This document shows positions 12,782 to 24,268 of a DNA stretch of 64,000 nucleotides, one piece after another. The stretch is taken from positions 1 through 64,000 of the forward strand of contig JAKMXF010000318.1 in the NCBI GenBank assembly GCA_024704765.1. Direction: 5' to 3'. The stretch's first letter is position 1. The number at the start of each line of letters is the position of its first letter. Under the pieces are notes generated by a model. It was not told the DNA's origin, searched no databases, and was given only the letters and a program-made list of their open reading frames with translations. A program made the translations under genes and the position numbers. This DNA is from Oopsacas minuta. Its lineage: Eukaryota > Porifera > Hexactinellida > Lyssacinosida > Leucopsacidae.

Positions 12782-13476
12782 TATTTTGCAATGTATATTG
12801 ATATATTGAGATAATGGGTCATAATATTAGCTGATTTATACTAGTGAAGTTGTGGATGTGGACTATGGACACAATTATGATGATCTACATAATTGTACGG
12901 TGATTTATATCTCTTATTGTTAATTACTAGTTAACTGATTACTAATCAAAACAATTACTCAAACTACTTAGATATATTTCTTAGTATATTAATAAATACG
13001 TAAGATTTCGCTTTCTGCTTATCGCCAATGACAGCTCGTATAGTATACCAACTTTGAACAATAGAATAATTAATCCTACTGAATGACAATCGAGTCTAAT
13101 GGACGATAAATAAACAGATTTTCCAATTAATTATACAAGGGGGTACAGTAAATAAACCGATTAAAAGTAGAAGAGAATCATTATAATTGAGTACAACGAT
13201 TTAAGCCAGCCAAACAACGAAGGAACAGTCGCTTAATCTGTATTATTGTACTTTCCATATGTCAAAGTATGGTATTCTTTCAAGCTATTATGGAGAAGTA
13301 ATTACAAATAAGGGAAAATCTGAATCTCACTACTATACACCCGTGATTTTGCATAATAAGTAAACAAATAAGACTTTAACTGTAATATTATTACAAAATC
13401 AATAGAGAGGACAGTACATAAAATAAATAAGAAATTCGGGAATAGATTAGCAAAAAAAGTATAAATATACGAATAT
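12782..13476. other. Intergenic: CRIM1-like 5' flank and pseudokinesin 3' flank
   Basis: About 700 bp holding the presumed CRIM1-like promoter. No specific motif or repeat recognised. Confidence 0.5.
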
Positions 13477-16400
13477 TCATTGTATTTGGCATGTTTTGCT
13501 ACCTGCTTCCTGTAGCTTAATAACTCCCTTCATTTGATTTACTTCGGTAGCTTCCATTAGGTCAATAAGGTCTTGGGAGAGTCTCTCATTCGCTTGAGCA
13601 TATTTCAATGAACTATTACCTGAATCATCTACAGCAAACACAGATGAATCACCACGTAGTAGCAATCTTATTGAATCTTCTACTCCCCTTTTACACGCGG
13701 CATGTAACACTGTTCTACCTTTACTGTCGCATTGATGGACATCAAAATGTTTCTTATAAGCTTTAGAGTTCAACAGCAATTGAAGATATTCGGAAGTAGT
13801 TTGTATTGCAGCTACGTGGAGTGGTGTTGAGAGATCTATATTAGGTTGTCCGAGTAAAACAGGATAACGTTTTAACATTGGAGTAATGCAATTCATTGAT
13901 TGATTGAAAATAGCAAATGATATATAACTCAATCCTTTAGAATCTAGTATAGTTATATCTATCTCGTATTTTAACAACATTTCTATGTGTACTGCGAATC
14001 CGTTTTGAATCGCGTAATGTATGGGTGAAAAACCGCATTTATCAAGTTTATTCAAAACCTGTTGATTTGCCTTTTTCATCAATTTCATTAAGCATCCTGT
14101 TGCCTCCAATTTGCAAGCTAAATGATACGCATTTGATCCAGCATTATCAAATAATGTGACGTCAGCACCATGGTTAAGCAACATACTCATGAAGGATACA
14201 TGACCAAGCTGTGCAGCAACTAGCAAGGGGGTAAGTCCAGATTTATCAATGTGATTCACGTTGGCATGTGAACGTATAAGTTCAATCCCTATGCGACCTT
14301 GATCACTAGCTGCAGCGTAGAATATTGCAGTACGCTTTTGTTCATCTTCAAAATTGACTCCAAAGGTTAACACTAAATTCTTTAACACGCCCATTCTACA
14401 ACCACTACGACAGTTCTCGAATAAAGGATGTAATTCATAAACTTGTATAATATTTTCTACGTATTTTTCGGTTAAATTTCCTATCAAAACTTTCTCTTTT
14501 CGCTCTACAATTTTAACAATTTCTTCAGTTTGGTTACTCTCAGACAGTTGAGGGTGAATCGGGAGATTTTTCACTGTTACATCATGTGTCTGGAACATTT
14601 CTGAAATTTGATTAACAGCCCCCCCACCCTCATTTAAACTCTTGTCCCATAAAAACCTCTTCCCGCTACCAATACTACTAGAGTTATCTATTACAGTAAA
14701 CGAACTATTCAGAGACTCATTAAGTTGATTTCTATTGATTCCATTTGTCTGGCTCTTATTTAATATGTTCTTCCCTGCATTCCTATTTACATTTTGAATC
14801 ACTATGTTCTGTTCAGCTATTAATTGGTGGTATATCATATCATCATTAGCGATGTCTTTATCATTTTCGTTTGGATTTTTGCTATTATTAGGCTCGTAGA
14901 ATTCAGTATTAGCAGGTTGTAGTACTTTTGTCGCTTCGGACATTAACCGTTTAATCTCATCAAAACTGAGATTACCAGTGCCAGGCTGAGAACGTCTAGC
15001 GTAATAGAATAAGCTCTCAGCGCCAGCGAACACATACGAACCCTCTGAATGAATTAATGCTCCTTGATCTAGTAACCATTGACCAAACTCTTCGGCAGCA
15101 TGCCATTCCTGAATACCTGTAACATTTTCCATTATCCAGGTTGTTATCACGTGTCCAGTGAACACGCTACCTAGGTCTCTACGTTGAAGTACTTCATTGC
15201 TGCCTCGTGCTTGATAACAGCGAGCAGCTCCTCGTAATGGGTCTTGCAGCATGAAGGTGACAACTTCCGCGATCTGAGCATCACCTATATGATATACAGT
15301 GTAAATTGCGTATATTATTATGGATTAGAGATTATATTATTGTACCTTCTGTCTCTACTGTCTGTTCGAAGAGTGGAGTATGTACATGTAGAGATCTTGG
15401 TAGACCTTCTATATTGACAGCAAGTGAAGGGAGATTTGCTGTATTCTTGTTTGTATCAGTTTTATCTGCATTAGGTGTTTCATAATCCATTTGGATTTGT
15501 TTGTTTGGACCTACGTTTTCAGAATATCTTTTATCTACTTGTACCACAGTTACATTAATATTGAATTGTACGTTTTCCTTTTTCGTGTTTTGTTCAGTTA
15601 CGATTACCATATTCTGTTCAGGAGAAGGCATTTCCTCATTTCTGCTTAGAGAATTAGAATTTGTACTTTTTGATGGAACTAGATCTAAAGATTTGGGTAT
15701 ATTTTCTGAAGAATTTTCTAGAACTTTGTTGTCTAACCCTTGTGGCCTATTCGGAAGCGGAGATGTATTTATAATAATTTCTTCCTGAACAGTGTCATTC
15801 GAGAATCTAACAACATCTGTACGAGTTCTAGCTTGGTAATCACTTCGTGATGCAATATTATCATCAGGAATACTACTCTCTAGCTTATTTTGTAGGCTAT
15901 TTTCAGTTACAAGAGTAATTTTGTGATTTGAAATTGAACTTTCTATCTTTTCAGGTTCAGACTTAGTTGTAGCTGAATTTAATGGTTGGGATTTTATAGC
16001 TGGAACATTTTCATTTGTTTCTGCCTGGCTCATTGTTATGACACCTTTTGGTTGTAACGGTAGGTTAGAATCGATAATATTATCTTTAGTTTTCTCATTT
16101 TGAATTTCTGATGTATTTTCAGTATCACTAATAGTTGTATTCTTACTTCTTTCTAGGTTAATTATTTCTTCGTAAATAAGTTCTTCTAACAAATCAGAAT
16201 CACTGTGATTCCTGGCTGGAAAAGGTAATATTTTACCAGAATATCCAGCTTCCATATCCGCGTCATTATCCCGATTAGAATCCTGGTTTGGTGATAGAGT
16301 AATTGCATCATTATGGGTTTCTATTTGTGTCGGTTTAATTGTGTTTTGTGTGTTTTCTCCATTTGATTCAGTGTTTTCAGAATTCTTAACAGTGATTCGG

Positions 16401-18072
16401 GTTACATTTACTAAAGGCGGGTTTGTATGTTCCAAATCTGGAATAGTGCTCGCGGTTTTTTGTAGTTCGGCAGGGTTATAAGTAATCACAGTTTCATTAT
16501 ACATTTTTTGTTGTTGAGGTAATTTAGTCGGTAAATGTGGCACCAAATCACCAACCAATTTCTCCTCTGAAGAAATATTGTTTGGGGTTGTACTCTCAGA
16601 AATTTCCTGCGAATCTATTGTGGGATTTTTTATAAATTTAATATTGTCAACACTTTCAGATTCATCACTCTCTCCTTTTGTTATCTTTAATCTAAAGGTG
16701 TATTCCAATACAGCTTTTTCTAAAGCAATTGCTGCTTGTGTTATATAATCTTCTCCTTGTTCATCTTCATTTTGGTTTGGTAATTCTGAGCCCTGTAGAA
16801 ATAGAGATCATAAGTTACGAAAGGAATTGGCATTTGAGTATAGAAAATTTGCAATTGTACAGCAAATAATAAATTAGTAAAACTCACATTAACATCATTT
16901 TGTGTCTGTGTACTTAACTCTTGCATGTAAATATTCATAAGTGCCTTCTCAGCGAATATCCTACGATTTGGATAATTCCTAACCAACGCAAACTGATGTG
17001 CAATGCTAAGAATTTGACAAAGCTCATTCGAAGATTCCTCCTCATTCTCATTTAACACGAACTTATCGGGTACTACAGTGATAACGCAAGTTTTACAAGG
17101 ACCTCCTACTCCATCTCTTAACAGAGTACATAGTGGATTTTGAATAGGAAATGTACTATCAGAAATATTCTTAGATTTCATATGATCTAATAGAGATTTT
17201 AGTGGGTCGATCGTATTGGCTGTTAAAAGAGATTGGTTACGTATATCTAATGTAGTAGTGCCTGTTTTTGTCTGTGAGTTTGTATTAGTGGAAAAATAGT
17301 CTGTCGATAATGTTACAAAAGTAAGCTCTCCTCCTATAGGAGCAAACGAAGCAGAAAATCCAGTGAAACCAACATTGACACACATAAACTCATGATAGCC
17401 TAATTTTGCGAGATTGCTAGATCCGTCTTGCGAAATTTCGGATAGAAATTGTGAATAATTCCTATTAATTAGTTGTTTAAGACTGTCTATACTTGTTATA
17501 GTTGTCTTAATAAGTTTCTGCTGTCTGCCTTGAACATCACGGAATAGATAGGCAGCTGTTTCCAACCCACGACACAAATCAAACACGTGGCAATCCTCTA
17601 TAGAAAGTGCATAATGTGAAAAAAGTACTTGAAAAAGTTGCGTGTGTTTACATTTGGAATTGTTGATACAATAAAATATCTGATCAATAGATTCGTATAG
17701 AAGTTCTAATGGTGTGATTTGTGTATTTTTTAGTTGAATATGTGAACTTTGCAGGAATATTATCATACCGTGATATCCAATGAGAGTAGCTTCAATAAAT
17801 GAACGAACATTGTGCCAGTAGAAAGGCTGTGTTTCAGGGTCATATACGATTTTACTTACGTCATAAGAGTTTATGGAAGCTTTGGTGGATTGTGACTGGA
17901 TTAATATTGTGTTAGCGTGGGAAGCATCGACTTTAAGCAGGTAATTTCCTGTGTTAGAGATTGGTAATATATGTGAGAGAGATTTGGTTGTTATTATAGG
18001 CTGGATAACTATTATTGAAGTGATAGAGCAAATTTGTTGTTCGTCCATGGAATTGTATTCGTGAGTCTCCAA
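13477..18072 (-). CDS. Degenerate kinesin-like motor fused to DEP domain and ankyrin repeats
   Basis: Three exons, 18072-16888, 16792-15346 and 15284-13477, phases 0 and 1, give 1479 residues. Residues about 1-345 resemble a kinesin motor: FYWHNVRSFIEATLIGYHG (about 83-101) aligns with the segment before the P-loop, and PLCTLLRDGVGGPCKT (about 313-328) with the LTxLLxDSLGGxxKT motif. The P-loop GQTGSGKT is absent (IIFLQSS follows GYHG), the switch I SSRSH is absent, and switch II DLAGSE reads TLSTDYF. ATP hydrolysis is therefore very unlikely. About 400-875 is Ser/Thr/Asn/Glu-rich and probably disordered. A DEP domain follows (about 880-985) and roughly seven ankyrin repeats (about 1190-1443). 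DEP domains often bind membranes or GPCR-linked factors and ankyrins bind proteins, so a scaffold role is plausible. I know no named family with this order. Confidence 0.78.
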
Positions 18073-18133
18073 GTGTTTCTAATGGGGAAATTCTACTACG
18101 AAAATATATCCAACAAAATACTTAAATCAATAT

Positions 18134-18310
18134 ATGCAGTCAACTGCCGTTGCATCGAAACTCAAATGACAGCGATAATTATTTCCATATATAGGAAGTT
18201 TGGTATAACCGATAAAAGTTATGTTCTTTGGGAAAATATTCGTACAATTTCAGACTTCGAAATAATCAGGTATTTCGGTATATCCGTGTTCGATATCACG
18301 GGGAGTTGTT
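18134..18310. repeat. MITE (family 2) near the pseudokinesin 5' end
   Basis: Starts TCAACTGCCGTTGCATCGAA and ends TTCGATATCACGGGGAGTTG, imperfect terminal inverted repeats. It shares the AGACTTCGAAATAA block with 7562-7723. An apparent open frame across it is incidental. Confidence 0.5.
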
Positions 18311-19301
18311 TGTAATCTCAATTTGCTTCATCAACAAAATATATATTAGCTTATTACGTATTTAATTTCTCGAAAATATTTACAATTATCATCAAAAAAC
18401 TCCGCCTAGAATATCAATTAGCAAATCACAAAAATTCAAATTTTATAGCTATTGTGATAAAAGTATCCAATGCATTTTTCTGTCTAATGGGAATTTAGTT
18501 CTGAATATTTAATTTATATAGAATTAACTAACCAAAATTTTGATTAGAATGATACAGAGATCGACATCTCAAAATATTTAGTGTTGAATATAATTTGGTA
18601 AGTCAGAGAAGTTAATTAACATATTTGATTGAATGGATAATTCATTTTCGTTGAAAATTATATAATTGTAAGACTGATTGCGAAAATTGGTGTATAATAA
18701 TATTACATTCAGTGATAGCTGTTTTAAAATATGCAAGCAAGCAAAAATAAAGAAATAATCTGTTTCTAAAATTTTCATAATTCCTCGATATCGCAAACTA
18801 TGATTGCTCGTCATTAATATCATTAATAACGGATATATTAGAGAAATGATTCGAATCTCAGTAGAGCTAATACTGTATAAGAGACAGTTTAAAGTTGTAA
18901 TCTCATTTATTTTAATTAAAATGAGGAAAAATAAGTTCCATATAACAAATCATAACAAGAGAGAAGGTTATTAAAATAGTAATTAATTGAAAAGTTAACG
19001 AATTAATTCCCATGAAAGATAAAAGCTAATCAATAGAGAAATAAGTCTATGAAAACATACAGGCACGTACGAGATAGGATAAATTATGATAATTATTAGA
19101 GAAAAGAAATTCTCCAAAAATAACATAGGTTAACATAGGTACATGGCAATGACAATTAGTTAACATAAGTGGATACAAAAACATGACGAGACATCCCATC
19201 GATTTAATATCCCACTTTCACAAAAATATTTCGCATATTTTCACATATTAACAAAGAATAACTCTGGTAATTAAAGAAAGTTTCCTATTGCATTATTTAT
19301 T
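18311..19301. other. Divergent intergenic region
   Basis: Part of the 1.5 kb between the pseudokinesin (-) and ANP32-like (+) starts. AT-rich; no convincing gene. A small open frame at 18578-18823 shows no recognisable features. Confidence 0.5.
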
Positions 19302-19389
19302 TACAGTTGCTAATCCGAAAAATTTTAGAACATTTTCCAAAGGTTGTAAAACCTTTAGGGCTTGTTCGGATTAGCGATGGTCTATTGTA
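19302..19389. repeat. 88-bp MITE-like palindromic element
   Basis: Begins TTACAGTTGCTAATCCGAA and ends TTCGGATTAGCGATGG...TTGTAA, nearly inverted copies, with an internal hairpin AAAGGT/ACCTTT. A short non-autonomous DNA transposon is the simplest explanation. Confidence 0.55.
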
Positions 19390-19558
19390 AATGCAAAAAT
19401 ATAATCAGCTGACATAGAGTTGTATGCAATCGAGATAAATACGCCATTATAAAGTTCCCATAATATAATATTGCATTGTAATTAGCCATTGAAAGAAAGA
19501 CAACAATTACACACTACATTCAAGAACATTATTTATAGAAGTATTTCAATACAAATCA

Positions 19559-20383
19559 ATGGCAGAGGGAACTAACCAAGATCTAATTCCAGCAGATCAC
19601 CATGAGGAGGAAAAAGTTATTTCTAAGAAAAGAAAACGAGCTCTCGCAAAGAAGAAAGCAATTGAAGAGAAATACCATGCTCCTACAAAACAATTAAAAC
19701 TAGCAGGACGTGGCATAACTTCATTAGATCATTTTCCTACACTTCTACAACTTGACGAATTAGATTTATCTGATAATGCGTTAGAAAACAGTCTGGAAGC
19801 TCTTATTGAAAGTACACCTAAAATATCCATTCTTGATCTAACTGGAAATAAGTTTTCAGAAATAAAATCGTTGAAACCATTAGCGAATCTTGAGAATTTA
19901 AAAAATTTATCGGTGTTTGATTGCCCTTTTACAACCAATGAGAATTATCGTACCGAAATATACGAACTGTTACCGAATTTAATAATACTCGACGGATTTG
20001 ACAAGAATGAGAAAGAACTCAAAAACAACGAAAGTAACAAAACAGAAATACAACAACCGACAAACTCAAACTCCCAGGAGGAGAAAAAACCTGAAAGTTC
20101 ATCTGAAGACGAAGGAGGCGAAGGGAAAATATACAAAGAATTTTTAAGAGATCGTGCTGCTTCTGATGATGAATCAAAGGATGACGATTTTAACCCAAGC
20201 AACGAGGTTTCTAATAATACAGAAAATACATCTGAATCAACGAGTGAGAAAGATTATGATGAAGATACTTCCTCCCAACTATCAGATTCGGGACAGGAAA
20301 GTCAGAATTCTCGTTCTGAAGATGAACAGGAAACAGATGAACCTAGCGCGAAACGAAAGCGGACAGACTCAAATGGAGATTAG
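19559..20383 (+). CDS. ANP32-like leucine-rich acidic nuclear phosphoprotein
   Basis: 274 residues. A lysine-rich N-terminus (KKRKRALAKKK, residues about 23-33) precedes LRRs of the ANP32 type (LDELDLSDNAL, ISILDLTGNKF, LENLKNLSVFDCPFT) with the typical cap LPNLIILDGFDKNEKE. A long Asp/Glu/Ser-rich tail ends in a nuclear signal (AKRKR). ANP32 proteins are histone chaperones and PP2A or mRNA-export cofactors; family membership is clear but the paralogue (A/B versus E) is not. The basic extension before the LRR is unusual for the family, whose LRR normally begins near residue 1-10. Single exon; the first ATG is taken as the start. Confidence 0.85.
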   Translation: MAEGTNQDLIPADHHEEEKVISKKRKRALAKKKAIEEKYHAPTKQLKLAGRGITSLDHFPTLLQLDELDLSDNALENSLEALIESTPKISILDLTGNKFSEIKSLKPLANLENLKNLSVFDCPFTTNENYRTEIYELLPNLIILDGFDKNEKELKNNESNKTEIQQPTNSNSQEEKKPESSSEDEGGEGKIYKEFLRDRAASDDESKDDDFNPSNEVSNNTENTSESTSEKDYDEDTSSQLSDSGQESQNSRSEDEQETDEPSAKRKRTDSNGD

Positions 20384-20517
20384 TTAACAATGTAAAAGAT
20401 TTCTGTAGTTGAGTCTAAATAGTTAGATAGCATACATCTACAATAGTAACTTGATCTATCATATAATATGTGTATAGGAATTATATTAGATTGATTGGCT
20501 TGTTTCATTAATTGAAA

Positions 20518-21792
20518 ATGTCAACATTTTATACAGCATTGGGGGCGGCTGGCAATTTTAACGAGAAGGTGAAAGACATAGAAGATGAGATAGAACAGAA
20601 GTATAGTGAAATATTCTCCGCAGTGGAGGTTAGTAAACAGAATCTATTACAAAAACTGAGAAAAATCGCAGAATTGGAGGATGCTAGCAAACAGCTGAAG
20701 CACCCAGGAGAAGCTTTGAAACTAGGATTCGATAAAAGTGTTTTAGAACACATACATGCTTGTGTTAATATACATCTTAGCAAAGAGTTTAGAAAATCTG
20801 CTTCATTTGACCCTGATGAGATACCAGAAGCTGTATTCCCTAGATCAGGAAAAGACAGCCTAGATATTTCTTTAGAAATGAAAAGCTCATGTTCCTCGTT
20901 ACCAACCGATTCCTTATCACCTTATTCAACACAATCATTGACACCAATACTACCAACTTCATACAAGAAGAATTCCTACCCGACAATAATCGCAGTATCT
21001 CAAGGCAAAGCAGATGAGAACTTAGAGAAAGCACTTGGTTTAGCTGTACATCCTACCACAATGGATATCTACATAGCTGATGGTGGCAATGGAGCAATCA
21101 AGGTATACAATAAAGATGGTGAATTCAAGTTCAAATTTGGTAGTGATGGTTGTAACCCGTATGGAATAACGTTATACGAAGATCTTGTATATATTACAAA
21201 CTGGGGGATAAGTAATTTTCAGGTTTATAATTGGGAGGGTGCTGTGGTGAAAATGGAGGAAATAAATATACTGAATAAACCTCGCGGTATAACTGTGGAT
21301 AGTGAAGGAAATGCTTACGTATGCTCAACTGGAAACAATATAATTGTGTTTATTACTAAAGATAAACATGAAAGTAAAGTATTCGCGGCAAAACACGTAT
21401 TTCGCGAACCTCGTGACGTCAAAATACACAATGGGAGGATTGTAGTGTTGGATGATGATAACCCTTCGTTGCATTTTTTCACACCTCAGGAGGTTCATCA
21501 ACAATCTATAGTTGCAACCTTTAAACAAATCGTAAACCCTTTTGCACATGCATACATATACGACCCAGCGTTTTTTGACATGAAAAGTGATGGCACAATA
21601 TTAGTGACAGATCGGCAGAGACATTATATAAAGGTCTATTCTCCAGAAGGGAAGTACGTTACGAGGATAGGAAAGGAGTGTGAAGTAACCGCAGGGTGTT
21701 TCAGAGACCCAGAGGGCATTGCAATTGGTGCAGATGGTAGGCTATATAGTGTGTGTAATAGGAGGTCTAAAATGTTACAGATATTCTGTTGA
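20518..21792 (+). CDS. Coiled-coil plus NHL-repeat beta-propeller protein
   Basis: 424 residues starting at the ATG at 20518 (six bases inside a longer frame that opens with TTG). The N-terminal 85 residues are helical and charged, a likely coiled coil. A Ser/Pro linker follows, then about six NHL-type blades (LGLAVHPTTMDIYIADGGNG, NPYGITLYEDLVYITNWG, PRGITVDSEGNAYVCSTGNN, PEGIAIGADGRLYSVCNRRS). The layout recalls TRIM-NHL proteins, but no RING or B-box is present, so ligase activity is not expected. It follows the ANP32-like gene by 134 bp on the same strand. The specific partner is unknown. Confidence 0.8.
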   Translation: MSTFYTALGAAGNFNEKVKDIEDEIEQKYSEIFSAVEVSKQNLLQKLRKIAELEDASKQLKHPGEALKLGFDKSVLEHIHACVNIHLSKEFRKSASFDPDEIPEAVFPRSGKDSLDISLEMKSSCSSLPTDSLSPYSTQSLTPILPTSYKKNSYPTIIAVSQGKADENLEKALGLAVHPTTMDIYIADGGNGAIKVYNKDGEFKFKFGSDGCNPYGITLYEDLVYITNWGISNFQVYNWEGAVVKMEEINILNKPRGITVDSEGNAYVCSTGNNIIVFITKDKHESKVFAAKHVFREPRDVKIHNGRIVVLDDDNPSLHFFTPQEVHQQSIVATFKQIVNPFAHAYIYDPAFFDMKSDGTILVTDRQRHYIKVYSPEGKYVTRIGKECEVTAGCFRDPEGIAIGADGRLYSVCNRRSKMLQIFC

Positions 21793-22333
21793 ACTACATA
21801 CGTCACATAAAATTTCTCCAGTGTTTTCATAATTGATAATTCTCAGTATATACGTAGCTACTGTGTGCTTAAATACTTGAAATCTGTTAATTCTCTTTCT
21901 TCTATTAATATTTATAGAAAATTTTGTATAGGATTGGGAGAAAATGCATATTAATTAACCGAACAAGATCCCACAAATGTTGGTGAAATTTTCTCGTATA
22001 TGCGTTTAATTTTGTGATATCTGATGGGTATTTAAGCTGTATCACCATGGATATTACTTAAAATTCAGGGAAACTTTGCAAGATCTTGTTTAGTTTGTTT
22101 GTGCAAAATTCTAAAACACGCTGAGCTTCAATACAATAAGATGGCCTGATACTAATAGAGGATTTATTTATTGCAAATAATACATCCTAACACACACAGC
22201 ACTGGCAAGTAGTATATACAGTACTTGTTCATTACAGTATAAATACTTAATTGTAATAGTTGGATAGCAATCAGTTTAGAATACAATTACGGATTATAGA
22301 GGGTAAGAAAGCATAGAAAATTCAGTATTAAAT
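21793..22333. other. Convergent intergenic region with PIP4K2 poly(A) signal
   Basis: 3' flanks of the NHL gene (+) and PIP4K2 (-). TTTATT at 22163-22168 and 22167-22172 reads AATAAA on the minus strand, about 165 bp after the PIP4K2 stop. Confidence 0.5.
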
Positions 22334-23779
22334 CTAGACATCTGTCACTGTAATACATTTATCGATAAATTCAATGAATCTCCTTGCGTATTGTTCAGAA
22401 TTGACTGTAGATATTTGAGTGCTTGTCTTATGTTTAACTGTTTTCGCTGCGTGGGCAGTCTTTTTCTTAGTCCCATAGTTAGTGAGGATATCAACTAGCC
22501 CCATAAAGTATAGCTCAGCTGTAGGTTGTTGTAGTGAGGCAGATTCTTTGGGGATGACGTCATAATCACCTGGAGTAGTTGCAATTGGATCATTAGAGGG
22601 TATAGATTTTGTAACAGGTTCAGGAGATGTTTCTATTAACTTTAGTGTTGATATATCAGGTACATAGGGAAGGCAGTATACGTCAATTGACTTGTCAACT
22701 ACAGGCCAGAATCCCTCATTTTCTGCTACTTCAGCGTCTTTAGAGTTGTCAGCAATGAACGGTTTTGGTTTCAGATTTGTAGCTGGTGTGACGTCAGGCT
22801 CTTCGGCGGTGGATGGAAGCTGTGAGGGTAAGAATGAGGCCTCTGTGCCAGGGACGGGTGGGTTCGCTTCAGGACCGAGTCCGTCATCTCCTGACGAGTT
22901 ATCCTCAACTACGTCGAGTGGCAATACCTCCTCATCTAGTTCTGGATCTTGTAAACAATCATGTACACCAATCAACATACTGTAATCCATGAGATTTTGT
23001 GAAGCCAAGAAATTGACATCTTCTTTCAATGTACTTAGCAGGTATACTTTTGCCTCTTTGGAAACATTAAGTTTATCGTAATCAGATAGGAAATCAAGAT
23101 CTTTTAAAGTTGGATTGGTTTTTAATCTTTCTTTAGGACTGGCAACTCGATCAACTGTCGAACCTTTTAGATCATATTTCCTGTGTGTAGCGAGTTGAAC
23201 TGAGAATATATTTCTCATAACTAACCAATAGCTTTCTCTATTATCCACTGTGATACGATACATACCCAGATAATGCGGTAGTAGAGTTTTACACTCACAT
23301 GCCACAATGTGGAGATGGTAGTTAGGGAGAATTTGATGTACTAAAGCGATTTCATCACTGGTGTGTGATTTTAAGATGAAACGGCCGTCGTGTGTGCGAT
23401 AGAAATTTGCACCTGATCTACCAGGTGACGTAAGAGGAACAGGGGGTAATGAAGTCAATGTATTCATATACTCAATCTCATCTACTCCAAATCTCTCGCG
23501 TATATTACGGAATACAAGAGGGCAGTATTCTTTAAACTTGAAGTGACCAGGAAGATTCTCTTTATTGTAATACTTATTCTCAATTTGGATTTTAGAAAAA
23601 GCTCTGAAATCTTGGTCCAACAACATAGGAGGTTGTTGTACAGTCATTAGTTGTGTACAGGAGTACGTGATGCCCCAGGTAAACACACTTATGAACGGGT
23701 CGTTAGTACGGTAGACGCGTTTCTTAGGGTAGTACACACGATGACCTTTGCCCTTTGAAAACCTACTTGAAGTTGCCAT
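22334..23779 (-). CDS. PIP4K2: Phosphatidylinositol 5-phosphate 4-kinase (type II PIP kinase)
   Basis: Makes PI(4,5)P2 from PI5P at cytoplasmic and internal membranes. 481 residues in one exon. Seen: the dimerisation start HFKFKEYCPLVFRNIRERFG (about 79-98), the nucleotide-binding strand GRFILKSHTSDE with its Lys, RKYDLKGSTVDR (about 199-210), the catalytic segment LMDYSMLIGVHD, and the C-terminal VDILTNYGTKKKTAHAAKTV ending in a type-II activation segment (QISTVNSEQYARRFIEF). The activation loop is of the PIP4K type rather than PIP5K. The family is usually 405-420 residues; the excess is a Pro/Ser/Glu-rich insert (about 275-410) in the loop that also varies in vertebrate paralogues. Ends 66 bp before the start codon region of no other gene; NDUFA1 lies upstream on the same strand. 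Confidence 0.93.
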   Translation of the reverse strand: MATSSRFSKGKGHRVYYPKKRVYRTNDPFISVFTWGITYSCTQLMTVQQPPMLLDQDFRAFSKIQIENKYYNKENLPGHFKFKEYCPLVFRNIRERFGVDEIEYMNTLTSLPPVPLTSPGRSGANFYRTHDGRFILKSHTSDEIALVHQILPNYHLHIVACECKTLLPHYLGMYRITVDNRESYWLVMRNIFSVQLATHRKYDLKGSTVDRVASPKERLKTNPTLKDLDFLSDYDKLNVSKEAKVYLLSTLKEDVNFLASQNLMDYSMLIGVHDCLQDPELDEEVLPLDVVEDNSSGDDGLGPEANPPVPGTEASFLPSQLPSTAEEPDVTPATNLKPKPFIADNSKDAEVAENEGFWPVVDKSIDVYCLPYVPDISTLKLIETSPEPVTKSIPSNDPIATTPGDYDVIPKESASLQQPTAELYFMGLVDILTNYGTKKKTAHAAKTVKHKTSTQISTVNSEQYARRFIEFIDKCITVTDV

Positions 23780-24073
23780 ACCTGTTCTAAATATTCGAAA
23801 TTAGTAGAAAGAATAATCTCGTTAATTTGTCCTAACTCGTTTATAGGTTTGATGACTAACGACTTTCTTTAAAATTGCAAAAATTTTGTGAATATTCGCG
23901 TGGGTAAAAGAAATCACATTCCATTAGCCATAGATAATCGCGAGGTTGTGGAGAAATTAATTATTATGTGAACACAATTTGATCGAATATTTAACTCTAA
24001 TTATTTATTGATATAACATTATTATTGGAAGTTAATCCATGGATACACTGAAATTACTATGTTTGTGAGGTTA

Positions 24074-24268
24074 TTAGAGACATTTAGTACCACGTCTTGT
24101 ACCAGTTATCCGCTTGTCCCTCGCCATTAGATAGTAATCCCAAGCGTCCATATTTCTTCTCCTTATCTTGCCTTCATTCATATAGATCTGACACCAGTGT
24201 ACTCCGTAGCCTGAAAATGTCAGCATCAACAACATGACTCCCATCGCTGGGAACATTTCCATCCACAT
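24074..24268 (-). CDS. NDUFA1: Complex I MWFE subunit (NDUFA1)
   Basis: 64 residues, close to the family's 70. The start MWMEMFPAMGVM matches the MWFE signature of NADH:ubiquinone oxidoreductase subunit NDUFA1. One membrane helix follows, then GKIRRRNMDAWDYYLMARDKRITGTRRG, which aligns with the family's W-LM-RD-RI-G core. It is an accessory inner-membrane subunit needed for complex I assembly. Single exon. Confidence 0.9.
   Translation of the reverse strand: MWMEMFPAMGVMLLMLTFSGYGVHWCQIYMNEGKIRRRNMDAWDYYLMARDKRITGTRRGTKCL

Noticed and set aside
18034..18315. 93-residue plus-strand open frame
   Set aside because: It overlaps the pseudokinesin start antisense and the MITE at 18134-18310; no protein features.
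22692..22985. 97-residue plus-strand open frame inside PIP4K2
   Set aside because: Antisense shadow of the Ser/Pro/Glu-rich insert of PIP4K2.
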